DNA of 64,000 nt from Strobilurus pachycystidiatus (Eukaryota; Basidiomycota; Agaricomycetes; Agaricales; Physalacriaceae), in assembly GCA_019915135.1 (NCBI GenBank), contig JAHLMK010000011.1, positions 744,001 to 808,000 of the forward strand, given 5' to 3'. A program made the translations under genes and the position numbers. The notes under the pieces were generated by a model. That model was not told the DNA's origin. It saw only the letters and a program-made list of their open reading frames with translations, and searched no databases. This document shows positions 42,001 to 52,602 of this stretch, in pieces (position 1 is the first letter of the stretch; each line of letters begins with the position of its first letter).

Positions 42001-42767
42001 GGTCGCCAGCCAGTTCGAGATCGAAATCTTCTGGTATCTCCAAGCTGGTTCCGTGGTAAGGGAATGCGGGGTCCTCCCAGTCATCGTCTGTAGGTTTGAG
42101 GCAGAACATGAGCCGAATAACCAGATGCAGAGGCGGGGCGTCCGGTATCATCTTTAAGAGGTGGGTTGCCAGAGATGTTGGGTCGGGCGCGTTGGCCGGA
42201 TCTATGGCCTTGGGGAGGGGGAGTGGATCAATGGTGGGTATGGGCATGGGTTCGTAGAGAGTAGGAGGTGGCGGTGGCTGGGAGACGGTCTCCCCGTAGA
42301 GTGCAAAGGAGAGCACTTGGAACGAGCCCTTGATGATCATTAGACGCGTTGAATACTGCAGTGCATTGTGTTCAGCTTGGATGCGCCACACAAGGTGCAG
42401 CAGATACACACGTCAGCGCCCATGTCCATGGGGAAATCGACCGTTCCTCCTGTGTACACGATGCTTGTTGGGATGAGGACATTGCGCCTGTCCTTGTCGA
42501 CGGGGCCGAGCGAGGGACCGGGGATTGCATTGAAGAAGACATCGAGGTAGAATGCGTCTGGCTCGGTGAGTCTGTGTGGATGTTCAGCGCGCGCGTGGAC
42601 GGGTGCGGGCGAGGCACGCACGCAGCGATGTCGGGACAATTGGCAAATGGCTGCGCTGCCGAGGCGAAGACGCGGATGAGCGCGATGCGCAACGGCGTCG
42701 TGAAGCGCAGGGCGACGATGTCCGAGTCGCCCTCGGGGCGGACGGTGGCCCAGTGCAGCAGTTTCAT
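39017..42767 (-). CDS. Virilizer N-terminal-domain protein (m6A writer complex scaffold candidate)
   Basis: About 1,130 residues after removing four introns. The N-terminus (MKLLHWATVRPEGDSDIVAL, FTTPLRIALIRVFASAAQPF, TEPDAFYLDVFFNAIPG) matches the pattern of the Virilizer N-terminal domain. That domain marks the scaffold of the nuclear N6-methyladenosine RNA methyltransferase complex. The rest is a long helical solenoid, with a 683-residue last exon (39017-41068): FVAEDGLSAALEEIFFETDH, LLLLTAHDLLHTLTPLTSSF, RIEQILILFDHVLPDEEGTA and HFSRLVWELAMYVDTTNFGD. Helical repeats of this sort fit the Virilizer body. The Ser-rich end carries many SP sites. The role in m6A writing in this fungus is inferred from the family. 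Confidence 0.62.
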
Positions 42768-42900
42768 GGCGGATTATTTAGTTGACAATAAATAATTGCA
42801 TGGGCGGCGAGATGGTGGTCGTGGTCGGACTGGGCTGCCGTGCGATCAATAATGGGACCTGGCTTGTGAATTTGTTTGTTTCCTGCCGTGGCCCGTCATC
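42768..42900. promoter_or_regulatory. Short bidirectional promoter region
   Basis: Only 133 bases separate the start codons of the Virilizer-like gene (minus) and ORMDL (plus). Both promoters must sit here or inside the genes. No TATA box is evident. Confidence 0.5.
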
Positions 42901-43804
42901 ATGAATCGACCGACAACCATAAAACTGCCCACCCTCGACCTCTCGGCGGCGAAGCCGACGTCAATGCGCGCGCGCCAGCGCAGCGGCAGCATCGTCAAGG
43001 TCGAGCAGGTCGGCGAGAGCTCTGCAGAGGATGCACTCGACCAGAGCGTCTTCGTCAACATCAACGCCAACTGGGTCAATGCAAAGGGTGCGCCGCCCGC
43101 CGTCCACCGTCCCGCCGCTGCTCACCACATGTCTAGGCGCCTGGCTCATCCACATCGTCCTCATACTCGTCGGCAAAATCATCATCGACACCGTCCCCGG
43201 CATGTCTCAACAGGTCAGTTGGACGCTGGTCAATCTCTTATATCTAGCGGTGAGTCGGCCCCGTCTGTCTCTCCGCCGGCATCTCACGGTGTTGCCAGCT
43301 GTCCTATCTCATGTTCCACGGCGTGACCGGCATGCCATTCGAAGGAGACTTGCGTAGCGGAGCATACGACGATCTGACCCTGTGGGAGCAAATCGACGAC
43401 GGCGCACAGTACACCCCCGCAAAGAAGTGGCTCTTTTCTGTCCCCGTCATGCTGTACGTCGTTCCGCCCGCCGTCCCCGCAGCCACTGACCGTCCCAGTT
43501 TCCTTGCATCAACCCATTACACCAACTACAATCCTTGGCTATTCGCCGTCAACCTCTGCGCGCTCGTATTCGTCCTCATCCCGAAACTACCTCAGGTATA
43601 GCCTCGTCTCCCTATCGTAATACACTGTGGCGTGGCGCTCATATCTGGCCACAGCTCCATCGACAGCGCGTACGCTTTCTATCCAGCGACTTGTCAGGGA
43701 GCGGCATGGCCACTCCTGTGACCCCAAGTTTCCCTCCATCTGGGGCTTCAACCCCAATGGAAGGCACCCGACTCACAGACATCACCGAGGCTCACTTCCA
43801 ATGA
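42901..43804 (+). CDS. ORMDL family protein (sphingolipid synthesis regulator)
   Basis: ER membrane protein that binds and restrains serine palmitoyltransferase. The N-terminal tail is Ser/Arg-rich (KPTSMRARQRSGSIVKVEQV), like the region where yeast Orm proteins are phosphorylated. The family core follows: VFVNINANWVNAKG, AWLIHIVLILVGKIIIDTVP, SQQVSWTLVNLLYLALSYLM, FHGVTGMPFEGDLRSGAYDD and TLWEQIDDGAQYTPAKKWLF. Then come the last membrane segments, NPWLFAVNLCALVFVLIPKL. The last exon adds a Ser/Thr/Pro tail ending in EAHFQ. Introns at about 43089-43136, 43251-43299, 43451-43499 and 43599-43656 all keep the frame. Confidence 0.93.
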
Positions 43805-44982
43805 TCTGTGCCCGCACTATCCGTGTTTTCGGACGATCCATTGGACACTAGACGCACCGGCGCTACCAAGGCTCATCTACGGTGACCCCCCTGTACTAAA
43901 GACACTCAGAAATTAATCTACAGCCTATCGTGATAATAAACAAACATATATTTATGGTACCACTTCCACTCGCGACACCGGGCATTGTCGTCCGCCATAT
44001 ATCGGAGGGAGGTGGAATGCCAAATGACTAGTGAGTCTTCATAATATTGATATACAACATCTCCTCAGAGATGTCACAACCTGGCCGCAACCCACCGCTC
44101 ACGACGACGGTGGCGCCTATTGCTAAAACGCCGAAGGGCCACTTCAATTGAAGAAGGCTGTACGTCGCCGAGTACTTCTGCGGCTCTCTGCTTTCCGGCC
44201 AGCGTCATCTCGAGCTCGTCACCATCAGGTTGTTCGCCGATAATGAAATTGTCGCCAATCCTGAACGGCCAAGTACGCGTCCATAGTCGGGTCAGCAAGT
44301 CAATGGACGCATGTGCTCTGACATCGACTACTCGGACAGCGATCAAGTACCGGTGGCTAACTCGGCTGAAAAGTGTCGATCCAAATTCATTTCTTTATGA
44401 GCGACAACCTTAGAGTTGCGGTGATGCTTACTGCCGACACGCTCGCAGACTGACTTGAAGGTATTGCGGTGAAGCGCCTTATAGCTGCTGTCATGCTAAT
44501 CTGTGTCAACGTGGTCGGAACGAAGACCCAGGTTGAAACCGTCGGATGGACGGAAAGAAATATTATTGTGCTTCACCCATGACAAGGAAGGAAGGACATG
44601 GATCATCGGATGGACTGTTCAACTGGACGTCACAAACTCAGTCACATTCATACACGAACGCCATTCCAGAGTGTCATTGGGGCGGCACTCAGCCATCACA
44701 GACGCGCTGCCAACTTGGAAGATGCCGATAATCACAGTGCGCTCTTGGCTGCCGACTCCCGAGGCGTTACGACGGCGGGCATCGCAGGCGTCATTATTAC
44801 CCTGTCATGATCATGTACAGTGAATGAAAGACAACGCGCAGCAGCTCGATTCACCTTGTTGGATGGCCAACAAGGAATCCGAGGCGCGAATGACAACAAG
44901 TACCTCGTGTCTGCATTAAAACTATCTATATCATACACCCTTCTACCAATTCGTCTACTCTGCATGACTCCAACAGCTAATA
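43805..44982. other. Intergenic, 1.2 kb, one weak open frame
   Basis: On the minus strand 44074-44346 an open frame with internal features such as RIGDNFIIGEQPDGDELEMT and an Arg-rich end (RRFSNRRHRRRERWVAARL) looks protein-like and may be a terminal exon. I could not find convincing upstream exons or a family, so it is not called as a gene. Confidence 0.3.
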
Positions 44983-46358
44983 TTACACCTCTTTGTATTG
45001 TTGAAGACGAAGCCTGAGGTTGTGAGACCGAGGAACGTCAACAGGAAGAGAGTTTGACACTTACAGATTGCGCAATAGCATCATTATCGTCATCTTTCCG
45101 ACGGCGGGAACATACACAGATGCCTAGCGCGGTCAGACGACCATTGTATACAGGCCAAGGTAGGGAGCATACCTTGTCCCTCACGTCCTTCTCGAAGTTC
45201 TTCTCGACAGCGATGTTAAGACATACGCAGCCTTCCTTCAGCCACTCCGTCTTGACTTTGTAATTCGCGTTGGGCACCGCGGATACAACCACATCGGATA
45301 TGGCAAGACATTCCTGCAGCGTCATGCTGCAAGGATTCACGGCGTGATGCGGGAGGTATTTACGCGTTGAGGCTGCGCGGGGACGTCTGGTGTATTCTTG
45401 TATTGAGTCAATGTCGACAGAGAGGACTCGTGCTCCGTCATTTGCCAGCAGCGCCGCCAACGGCCGTCCAACGACCTCGGACCTACAGGACTCGGCGTCA
45501 CATCACAGTTGAGAGATAGAGCGAGATACTGACCGGTTGATGACCGTGATGGTCTTGCCATAGGCACGGTCGCCGTAAGGGAGGATCTTGTTGTAGACAC
45601 CGACGTGCTCGAGGCATTTCACGATAGCTAGAGGTGTGCAAGGAATGATGGATTTCACCAGTCCAGCCGGAGGGGCACCATCAGGAGTGGCAGGTCGTCC
45701 AGTAACCGGCGCCAATGTGATAGGTGAGATGAACCGGATACTAAAGAAGATGAATGTCCGGCATAGATGGCATACGAACCGGACTTACTTGTGGTACAGA
45801 TTGTAGTGGAATTTGACGTGAAGGCCTTCGACATCCTTATGCGGAGACACAATCTACGGAAAGGATGAGTACGCGGTGCATGGAGAAATCACGCTACAGA
45901 CCTGTTGCAGGTAATGGTCCTAGACGAAGGTTGATATAGAGTCAGATTCGGTTTTATATGCGGTGCGCAAACCTGAGTCACCCCAAATATAGGGTAATAG
46001 ACCTAAGGAGATATGGGAATTTCATCCTAGGACATAGCACAGGGCGTACCATGATGCCATCTACTTCATCGTCTTCGTTGCAGTCGACAATAGCCTCCTC
46101 CACCCCCTCCCCCTCTGCGAGATCCGGGGACAGCGCAGCGCCAACCTTCTTCAGCACAAAGTCAAAGCCCAGCTGCTGACACTGCTTCTGCGTGAATTCC
46201 GCATACTGGTGACTGGGTGCGGAAGAGGTGGCGAGGATCCCGACGAGTCGAGGGATGCGGGGTAGTGTTTTGAGGGTGGCGGTGACTTCGTCGCGGAATA
46301 TGGCAGCGATGGGGTCGGCCTTGAGGAGAAGGCCTTTTCCTAGGACGTCTGTAGACAT
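44983..46358 (-). CDS. MTD1: NAD-dependent methylenetetrahydrofolate dehydrogenase
   Basis: Oxidises 5,10-methylene-THF to methenyl-THF with NAD in cytosolic one-carbon metabolism (EC 1.5.1.15). The start at 46358 (MSTDVLGKGLLLKADPIAAI) precedes LATSSAPSHQYAEFTQKQCQ and EEAIVDCNEDDEVDGIM. Short exons then give VYYPIFGVTQ, DHYLQQ and IVSPHKDVEGLHVKFHYNLY. The central exon has KSIIPCTPLAIVKCLEHVGV and YGKTITVINR. The next has SEVVGRPLAALLANDGARVL and SDVVVSAVPNANYKVKTEWL, then KEGCVCLNIAVEKNFEKDVR. The end is ASVYVPAVGKMTIMMLLRNL and LRLQQYKEV. The order and length (about 365 residues) match fungal Mtd1. Eight introns, some exons only 18-30 bases long. Confidence 0.9.
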
Positions 46359-47785
46359 GAGGAGTGCGTGTAGGGATCGGAGGCGGGGATTATGGAAAGC
46401 TGGGTGCAAGTGCACTTCAAATTTTTCTGATCTGTATATAACTGATCGGCCGAGAGATCCGGTCCGAAGATACTGTCTCCCTCTCCCCATACCCCGGGGG
46501 TCTAGAGGCTCGACACCGGCCAGCAATCTATTATAGCCCCACGAAGTTTCTTGATGTCGCTTACAATTCGACGGTGCGGCTCGGAGGCTCACCGTCCAGC
46601 GCCAGGTATCAATTTTGACAGACGCTTCGACGCAGGCAGCATCACGCTTGCGCAGGCTATCACGATCCGCCGTGACGATCTAGCACAACGGACTAACGCA
46701 ATTATATTGTAGACTTTTGTCGAGATATCTGCTAACCTTGATCTCATAATGTACCGCTATACGCACCACATTGAGCACCAAGGTCTAGCCTTGAACATAG
46801 TTGCATCACCTCAGTGGCAAAGATTCTGTCTCGCCGTAATACTAACATACAACATTGCGAAGAGACTAGATTGGGATAACGATGCACCTTTCTTGAGATC
46901 TCTGTGTAAGTCTAAGATGCAATTCAAGTGCCAGAGGTCCAGAGCAAACGAAAGATTGGCCACTCTCCGGTCACCTTCGATTTCCGGATCCCCTTCAAGA
47001 GCGACGCCCTTCTCCTCTTGATCATAACGCGACCAGCTCCGATACTCCCGGTGAGCTTCTCTCGAAACCTTGGACCTGCGAACACTTGGAGTAGGTGCCC
47101 ACAAGGTTGTTCTCGGTCTAGAGCAGGTCGCCGCCCGTGCTGAAGTACTTGGGGAGAGGACGTCGGAGTCAAACGCTCAATTCCGACCACTTCGTCGTAA
47201 CCTGCCTTCGGTTTCGAACTTGCGGTATGTCGTACGGCCTGGGCACCTTGAAAAGGTCTACGGTCTGGAGCGAAGCATCGACAGACATCTATAAGGCAGC
47301 CATCAGCGTGAGCCGTATCGTCGCCACTACGAGACATACGATAATGTTTGAAGCCTGAGTGTCAACCAAAGAGAACACTGTCGAATGCTAAAATCATAGA
47401 GCTTATGATAGACGAACAAGTAGAAACTTGGCAGTCGTCGAGTAGTCACACAGAGGTTCGATTCGGAAAGGGTTATAGACCAAGTTCGTCCTGGAACTGT
47501 CAGTGACTTTCGATTCTGCGTCAAGTAATACTGTCAAGCCCAAGTCAAATAGCTGAGGCACGCATGACTACGTCTACACAGGCTCACCATTCTAGTAGTC
47601 AACAGTACCTCGGCGCCCTTTCATCTTAGACTTGCTGTAATCTTATATTTTGCAAGTCGTCTCTCTTCACGATAACGGGTGTACACTCAACTGTACATTT
47701 GTCTACATGTGGGCCAAAAGTCGCGTCTTGTACTTGATTCACTTCTAAAAACCTTATAAGTCTCTTCTCTACGTCAAGCTCTATG
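46359..47785. other. Intergenic, 1.4 kb, no gene seen
   Basis: Holds the MTD1 promoter at the left. Around 46920-47340 both strands have open frames of 70-137 codons, but they overlap each other, lack splice support and show no motif. It may be relic sequence. Confidence 0.35.
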
Positions 47786-48945
47786 TTACGCTTGAATGGC
47801 ACGAATATCACCAACAGACTTCGTGACGAAGTCGGGTACTATCTCTGACGCGTTGGGACCAGAGATTTCGCTCTCCTTGGTAATGCCTGTACAGACGCGA
47901 GGTTAGTGGGTGTCACAAATAAGGTGTCCTGAGTAACTCACCTGACAGCACGAGCAAGGTCGAAATACCGCCGTTCTTGCCGAACAGAATGTCGGTATTC
48001 AGTCTATCGCCCACCATTATGGTGCGAGCGGGGTCAAAATTGACTCTGTCGTTATCGGTTAGTATTGGTTCAATTGTATTGGCATTTTCACGTACTTGGC
48101 CTTGATGCAGTCCAACATCGTGCTCGCTGGCTTGCCAATGCTCAAAGGGTCCTTGCCCAAAGCAAAGCTCAAAGGAGCGCTGATTGACCCAGCTCCAGGA
48201 AGGAGTCCATTGGCACTCGGGTAGGTGCTATCGGTGTTGGTAGCAAGGAATGCACATCCGGGGACTCGCGTCAGATATTGAAAAGCCTTGGAGAGCTTGG
48301 TATAGTTTATAGCGGTGTCTAAACCGCATACAACGGCGGCGACATCCTCGTCCAGAGTGAAGTTCTCGAGACTGAATGGCTCCAAACTAGCATCGGCAGG
48401 GTCCTATACATCACATAAGACCGCGGATCCTGTCGCCCGAATAAATTGGACCTACGGTCCCGCCTATGAAGTCGACACCTTCGTCGCGAAGCTCCTCCTC
48501 GAGGCCCTTCATGCCAATGACATATACCTTTTTTTCTTTGGGTAGCTTCATGACAGATGAGATGTAGACAGCAGCGGCATACGCGGAGCCATATATTTCG
48601 TCCTAAACCACGCGTGCGGTGAATATCATGAACTTCGGGAATAAATGGAGACTTACGACGTGAACCTCTATTCCTAGCTGGTCGAACTTCTTGCGGTAGT
48701 TCTTCCTGGATTTAGTAGCGTTGTTGGTCACAAATAGAACATTCTTTTCTTGGGAGTATTGGTATGAGATCTTCATTCTGAGATGGGACGAACATACTTC
48801 GTTCCCGGAGGAGATGTAGGACCTCGATTGCGCCATCTTCTAAGCGGTCGCCGTGCCACAGGACACCGTCACAGTCGAACATCCAGGTATCATATTTATC
48901 GATCAGCGATGCATAGTCCTCGGCAGCGGAGAGGCGAGTACTCAT
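47786..48945 (-). CDS. PHO13: HAD-family phosphatase Pho13 (4-nitrophenylphosphatase / phosphoglycolate phosphatase type)
   Basis: Haloacid-dehalogenase phosphatase that clears toxic side products such as 2-phosphoglycolate. Start at 48945 (MSTRLSAAEDYASLIDKYDT). HAD motif I is WMFDCDGVLWHGDRL, with Asp nucleophile and Asp general acid. Motif II region: KNVLFVTNNATKSRKNYRKK. The cap region follows with AVYISSVMKLPKEKKVYVIG, AAVVCGLDTAINYTKLSKAF and AFLATNTDSTYPSANGLLPG. Motif III Lys sits in LSIGKPASTMLDCIKAK. Motif IV is MVGDRLNTDILFGKNGGIST. The last exon is ITKESEISGPNASEIVPDFV to IRAIQA. Six short introns. Length near 300 residues is normal. Confidence 0.92.
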
Positions 48946-49410
48946 GACAGCGAGAAGTAGAGCAGACTGCACTTCGGCTGACGGCCCGGCCTCCAGCTTG
49001 AACTAGAGGTCCCGTAGGGCCATATCCTTGCGTCGTGGTCGTTTTTTTTTTTTTAACTCTCAGGAAACACCGATGACCATGAGTTCTCACGTCTTCAAAA
49101 TCCCATGCTCTCTTATACAAAATGAGCGCGTGATTTGAGGGTCTTCCAAGCAGTCACAAACACAAGCGCGTCTCTACTTCCTTCCACTCGTTCGTTGATC
49201 CATCATCCAAGTCCACAATCACGCTTCCTCCACGTGCGTTCAAGTTCTAGTATAAATACTCTCGCATCTGACCGTTGAAGTTTTCTTTCTCTCATTAGAC
49301 ACGTCAGGGCCCATTGCAAAAGGCCCGCGGCAGACTAGACCGGCGTCGTCTCTGGGAAAGCTCGTCAGACTCAGTACCAAAGCAGCTTGCTGCCAAATAT
49401 TCGATTCACA
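48946..49410. promoter_or_regulatory. Upstream region of PHO13
   Basis: Contains a run of 14 T at 49043-49056. A TATA-like ctagtataaatactc lies near 49246 and reads toward the right, hinting at a plus-strand transcript. Confidence 0.4.
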
Positions 49411-50333
49411 ATGGGTATCCAGAGGCGCGGCGCAATACAGCTTGAGGCTGGGAGAACTTTCGGCAAGAGGTATGTGTCGTTACCTCCAGTCCTCACCGGT
49501 TCTCTGAGCATCAGCCTCAAGGCTGTCTTGAGAAATTTGTTCAAGACGCCGACAATATTCCCAGGAAAGGATATCCTTCCTCGCCACAGGACTTCCCGTC
49601 AAGAGCCATTGTTCCGTGCTCGTATACCGTTCACCAACCTTGCACCAACCACCACCTTCTCTCAAGCCGCGGCACATCCTACTACAACCGGTGAGCTATT
49701 CATCCTTTCCTTTTTTTCGCTCGATATCTTTTCCATGGATGTGCATTGGCGTGGAGGGTCTGTCGACTCCACCACGGGACGCGTCTCTGCCGCTGATGCA
49801 CACCTTTTGCCTGCCACCTCTCTTCTATCCTCTTTTCTCCTCTTTTGCACAAAGTGAACTGTTTTTAGATGTCGCCACGGACGCATTTTGGCGCCGAGCA
49901 CCAATCCGCGTTCGGCGGGGGAATTGAACGCGCGCCATCGGCAACGTCGCCAACGAGGAGGTCATCATCAAGCTCACTAGCCACACCGATAGTGTGCCGT
50001 CGCTCGCAGCTGCTAGAACACCTTCTCCCGCGTCCATTACCGACGCGCCTACGACCCAGTCTCCTTCTGTCAAGCTCCTTCTCCCAACTTGACCAAACAC
50101 CACATCGTAACGGCCCCTGCTTACTCGCGAATTTCGACCACACTATATACAGAACACAAATCATATACATAACACAACATACAGAGATTCGAGACAGTAT
50201 CAACATCGGAACGGACTATAAGTACAAGGCCTGGACTTCTTTAATCTTACACTTGGCCACATTCATTTTCAGCTTCTTCGTGCCTACTTCCCACCCTTCT
50301 TCGTCGCTACGCGGCCGTTGACTGTCTTACGAC
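49411..50333 (+). other. Possible plus-strand transcript, coding status uncertain
   Basis: A TATA-like box at about 49248 and an ATG at 49411 (MGIQRRGAIQLEAGRTFGK, then a gtatgt donor) suggest a gene. Further on, two overlapping frames at 49860-50100 look protein-like: one Ser/Arg-rich from ATG 49869, another reading NVANEEVIIKLTSHTDSVPS. I could not assemble one consistent spliced frame and recognise no family. Confidence 0.3.
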
Positions 50334-50374
50334 CTTTGAAGAAGAAAAAAATTCAGATCACGGAACACTCGGAG

Positions 50375-51901
50375 TCACGAAGGTCGCCTACGTTTCTTGT
50401 CAGGCTCTTCGTAATCCTCATCGTCATCATCTGAGTGCTCTTCCTCTTCGCTCTCTTTCCATTGCGTCAATATAGATCATTCGGCAGCAGCAAGATAGAC
50501 GACATACCAGCTTCCTCGGCCTCGTCGTCGATGAATTCATCCAGTGTAGCGGAAGACTGTTTACTCTCGTCCTTGGTGTCCGATTTCCCACCGTCCTCAG
50601 TTACGCGGGAAACGTCAGCGAGCGGCACATCAACGTTCCCCGAGGGACCCTCGTTAGAAGCGACAGGGAGAGGAGTCTCCATGACCGGCGCCGTCGCAGC
50701 TCCCTCGGTTGCAGGCTGCACAAAAGCCTTGGTTGTGTCAGAAACGGTATCGTCTTCTGCATTAGACACCTTGGCGGCGGCGGAAGCGATCTTGCTCGGA
50801 CCAGCCACCGATTTGGGATCAATCTCAGGCGCTGCAAATGGTGAGCAAGGATCTGAGCATTGAGGGTAAGTCTTACCGGCTGCGCCTGGTACAAAGAACT
50901 GAACGGCGCGCATTTGGGCCTTGGCCTCGTCCTTCAGTTGAGCGATCTCATCGTAGACACGTTTGAGTGCTTTCGCCGGGCATAAGATGTCGATGCTATG
51001 GATGTGCGCGGTGAAGACGTCCTTGGTTTCAGGGCGAACTATCCTAGCATGGGTAACGTGGAACTTAACATTGACGAGAGATCCTTTGAGGGCAATATCG
51101 ACCCTCGGAGACAACTTGGGGAGTATCATTGAGCCATTGGGATTGCGCACGTCGATTGGGATGAGATGGTAGTCTTCCTTGAGCATGTCGAATTCCTCTC
51201 TGAACTCGGCTGGAACGATGTGTTTGGCAATGAGTGGGTCGCGCGCCTCATCCGTCTAGAAAGCAGTCAGTATCATGGATTGCAAGCTAGAACACATGCA
51301 CACGTTCAAAGCCAAGAATATAGCAGAGCCCTTCCAGCCGATATCCTCGGTGCGGTCTTTGTCAGGGATGACCATGAACTGGCCGCCGTTGGTGACCAGG
51401 CATTTCGGGTTCTCGATTCCGCGTAGGTTGACAAGACCGCGATCCCATGGTCCCGCGAACGGACCACCGCTTGGACGACGGAGGTAGATCGACATCTTTG
51501 CGGCGGCCATTTCTTTGCTGTATTGGCCACCGTAGTTTCCTAGAAGAAATGAGTTGACATTTGACCCAATGAGATGAGAACATGCCGAGTCCGCTCATCT
51601 TGACGTCGTAATTGCCAGTGCCCGCAATTCCCACAATCGACAGCTCAGCAGAATTGATGGTGCCGTTGACCGTAGCGACATCGGTGGCGTCAGCAAGGAA
51701 GTTCTTGCTCCACGCATGGTTGACTATGAAGTCCGGTCGACCGACGAAGCCACGGTGAGATTGGACCTGAGCAAGGGACCACAAGAGGTTGTACTGATCT
51801 TGGAAAGGCATGAAGTTCAACAAAGAGGTGATGTGTCCGTCTCGAGCTTTTAAGAACAAGGAGAACACCGGTCTTGAATCAACGCCACCTCTCGCAAGCA
51901 T
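50375..51901 (-). CDS. Uncharacterised, probably nuclear protein
   Basis: Not recognised. Exons join in frame to about 440 residues. The start at 51901 gives MLARGGVDSRPVFSLFLKAR, then SLLNFMPFQDQYNLLWSLAQ, DFIVNHAWSKNFLADATDVA and AELSIVGIAGTGNYDVKMSG. After an intron near 51546-51584: MSIYLRRPSGGPFAGPWDRG and MVIPDKDRTEDIGWKGSAIF. The next exon has IPIDVRNPNGSMILPKLSPR, LKGSLVNVKFHVTHARIVRP and IDILCPAKALKRVYDEIAQL. The tail is Ala/Ser-rich and ends in an acidic stretch followed by a basic one (EEEEHSDDDDEDYEEPDKKR then RRPS). That could be a nuclear localisation signal. The strand-rich middle with paired PKL/VNVKF phrases may be a capsid-like or jelly-roll fold, but this is a guess. Confidence 0.6.
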
Positions 51902-52602
51902 GTCAACAAGGGGCCTTGTATCCAGAGACTGACAATGTCTTGTTTTGCTCGATGGGGAATATACGTGTTTTGCCAAGCTGAAGACAATTATATTGCGCCA
52001 CCAGCTTTTTGAGTCGGCTAACTGAACCAACAAGAGCGCTTTATATCGGCAGACATAATAGGTCTTGTTTCAACAGACAGAAGAAATTCCTAATTTGCTG
52101 GGAACAAAACAATTGTGCTTTGCCACCCGCATGTCGTTCCCACCGTCTTCAGAAGTGAGTCTGTCGATGTGAATCACGACCCTTCCCAATCAAGATCTGC
52201 GTTGGGTCTAGAGACGGTGCTGTTTCGAGATCTTTTGTTCGTGGTGTGCCGGAGCTCGACCCGTGTTTTGTGCGATCTTGTGTAAGAACGCGAGATGCGG
52301 CCATGGCAGGACACAACAAGGAGGACAGCCGGCGATAAACGCGTTATACAAGTGAGAAACATCCCCAAGTATCCGCGAAATCTTGTTAGTGGGCTTGATA
52401 ATTGCACGACAATTTATGTGGCGTCGGTTTGCTTTCGCACTTCGCATTGTATAAATTTCAGTTCTCAAAGTTGGAAAACTAGTGTCAATTACATCCGTTA
52501 CAACCGCGACGTAGTAGTAGTAGAATAACCGCGACGATGTAGTCGTAGTAGTAGTACAAAAAAGATGACAGAAATACAAGACAGGACCGGTATGTTCGCT
52601 GC
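51902..52602. other. Intergenic region with a GTA microsatellite
   Basis: About 700 bases between two minus-strand genes. It should hold the promoter of the left gene. No gene seen. Confidence 0.4.
52511..52557. repeat. Interrupted GTA trinucleotide repeat
   Basis: Two blocks of GTA repeats (gtagtagtagtag and gtcgtagtagtagtac) separated by a copy of the local sequence aataaccgcgacgat, which itself resembles the upstream accgcgacgtag. Confidence 0.7.

Noticed and set aside
46924..47337. 137-codon minus-strand frame between MTD1 and PHO13
   Set aside because: Overlaps frames on the other strand, no motif, no splice support.
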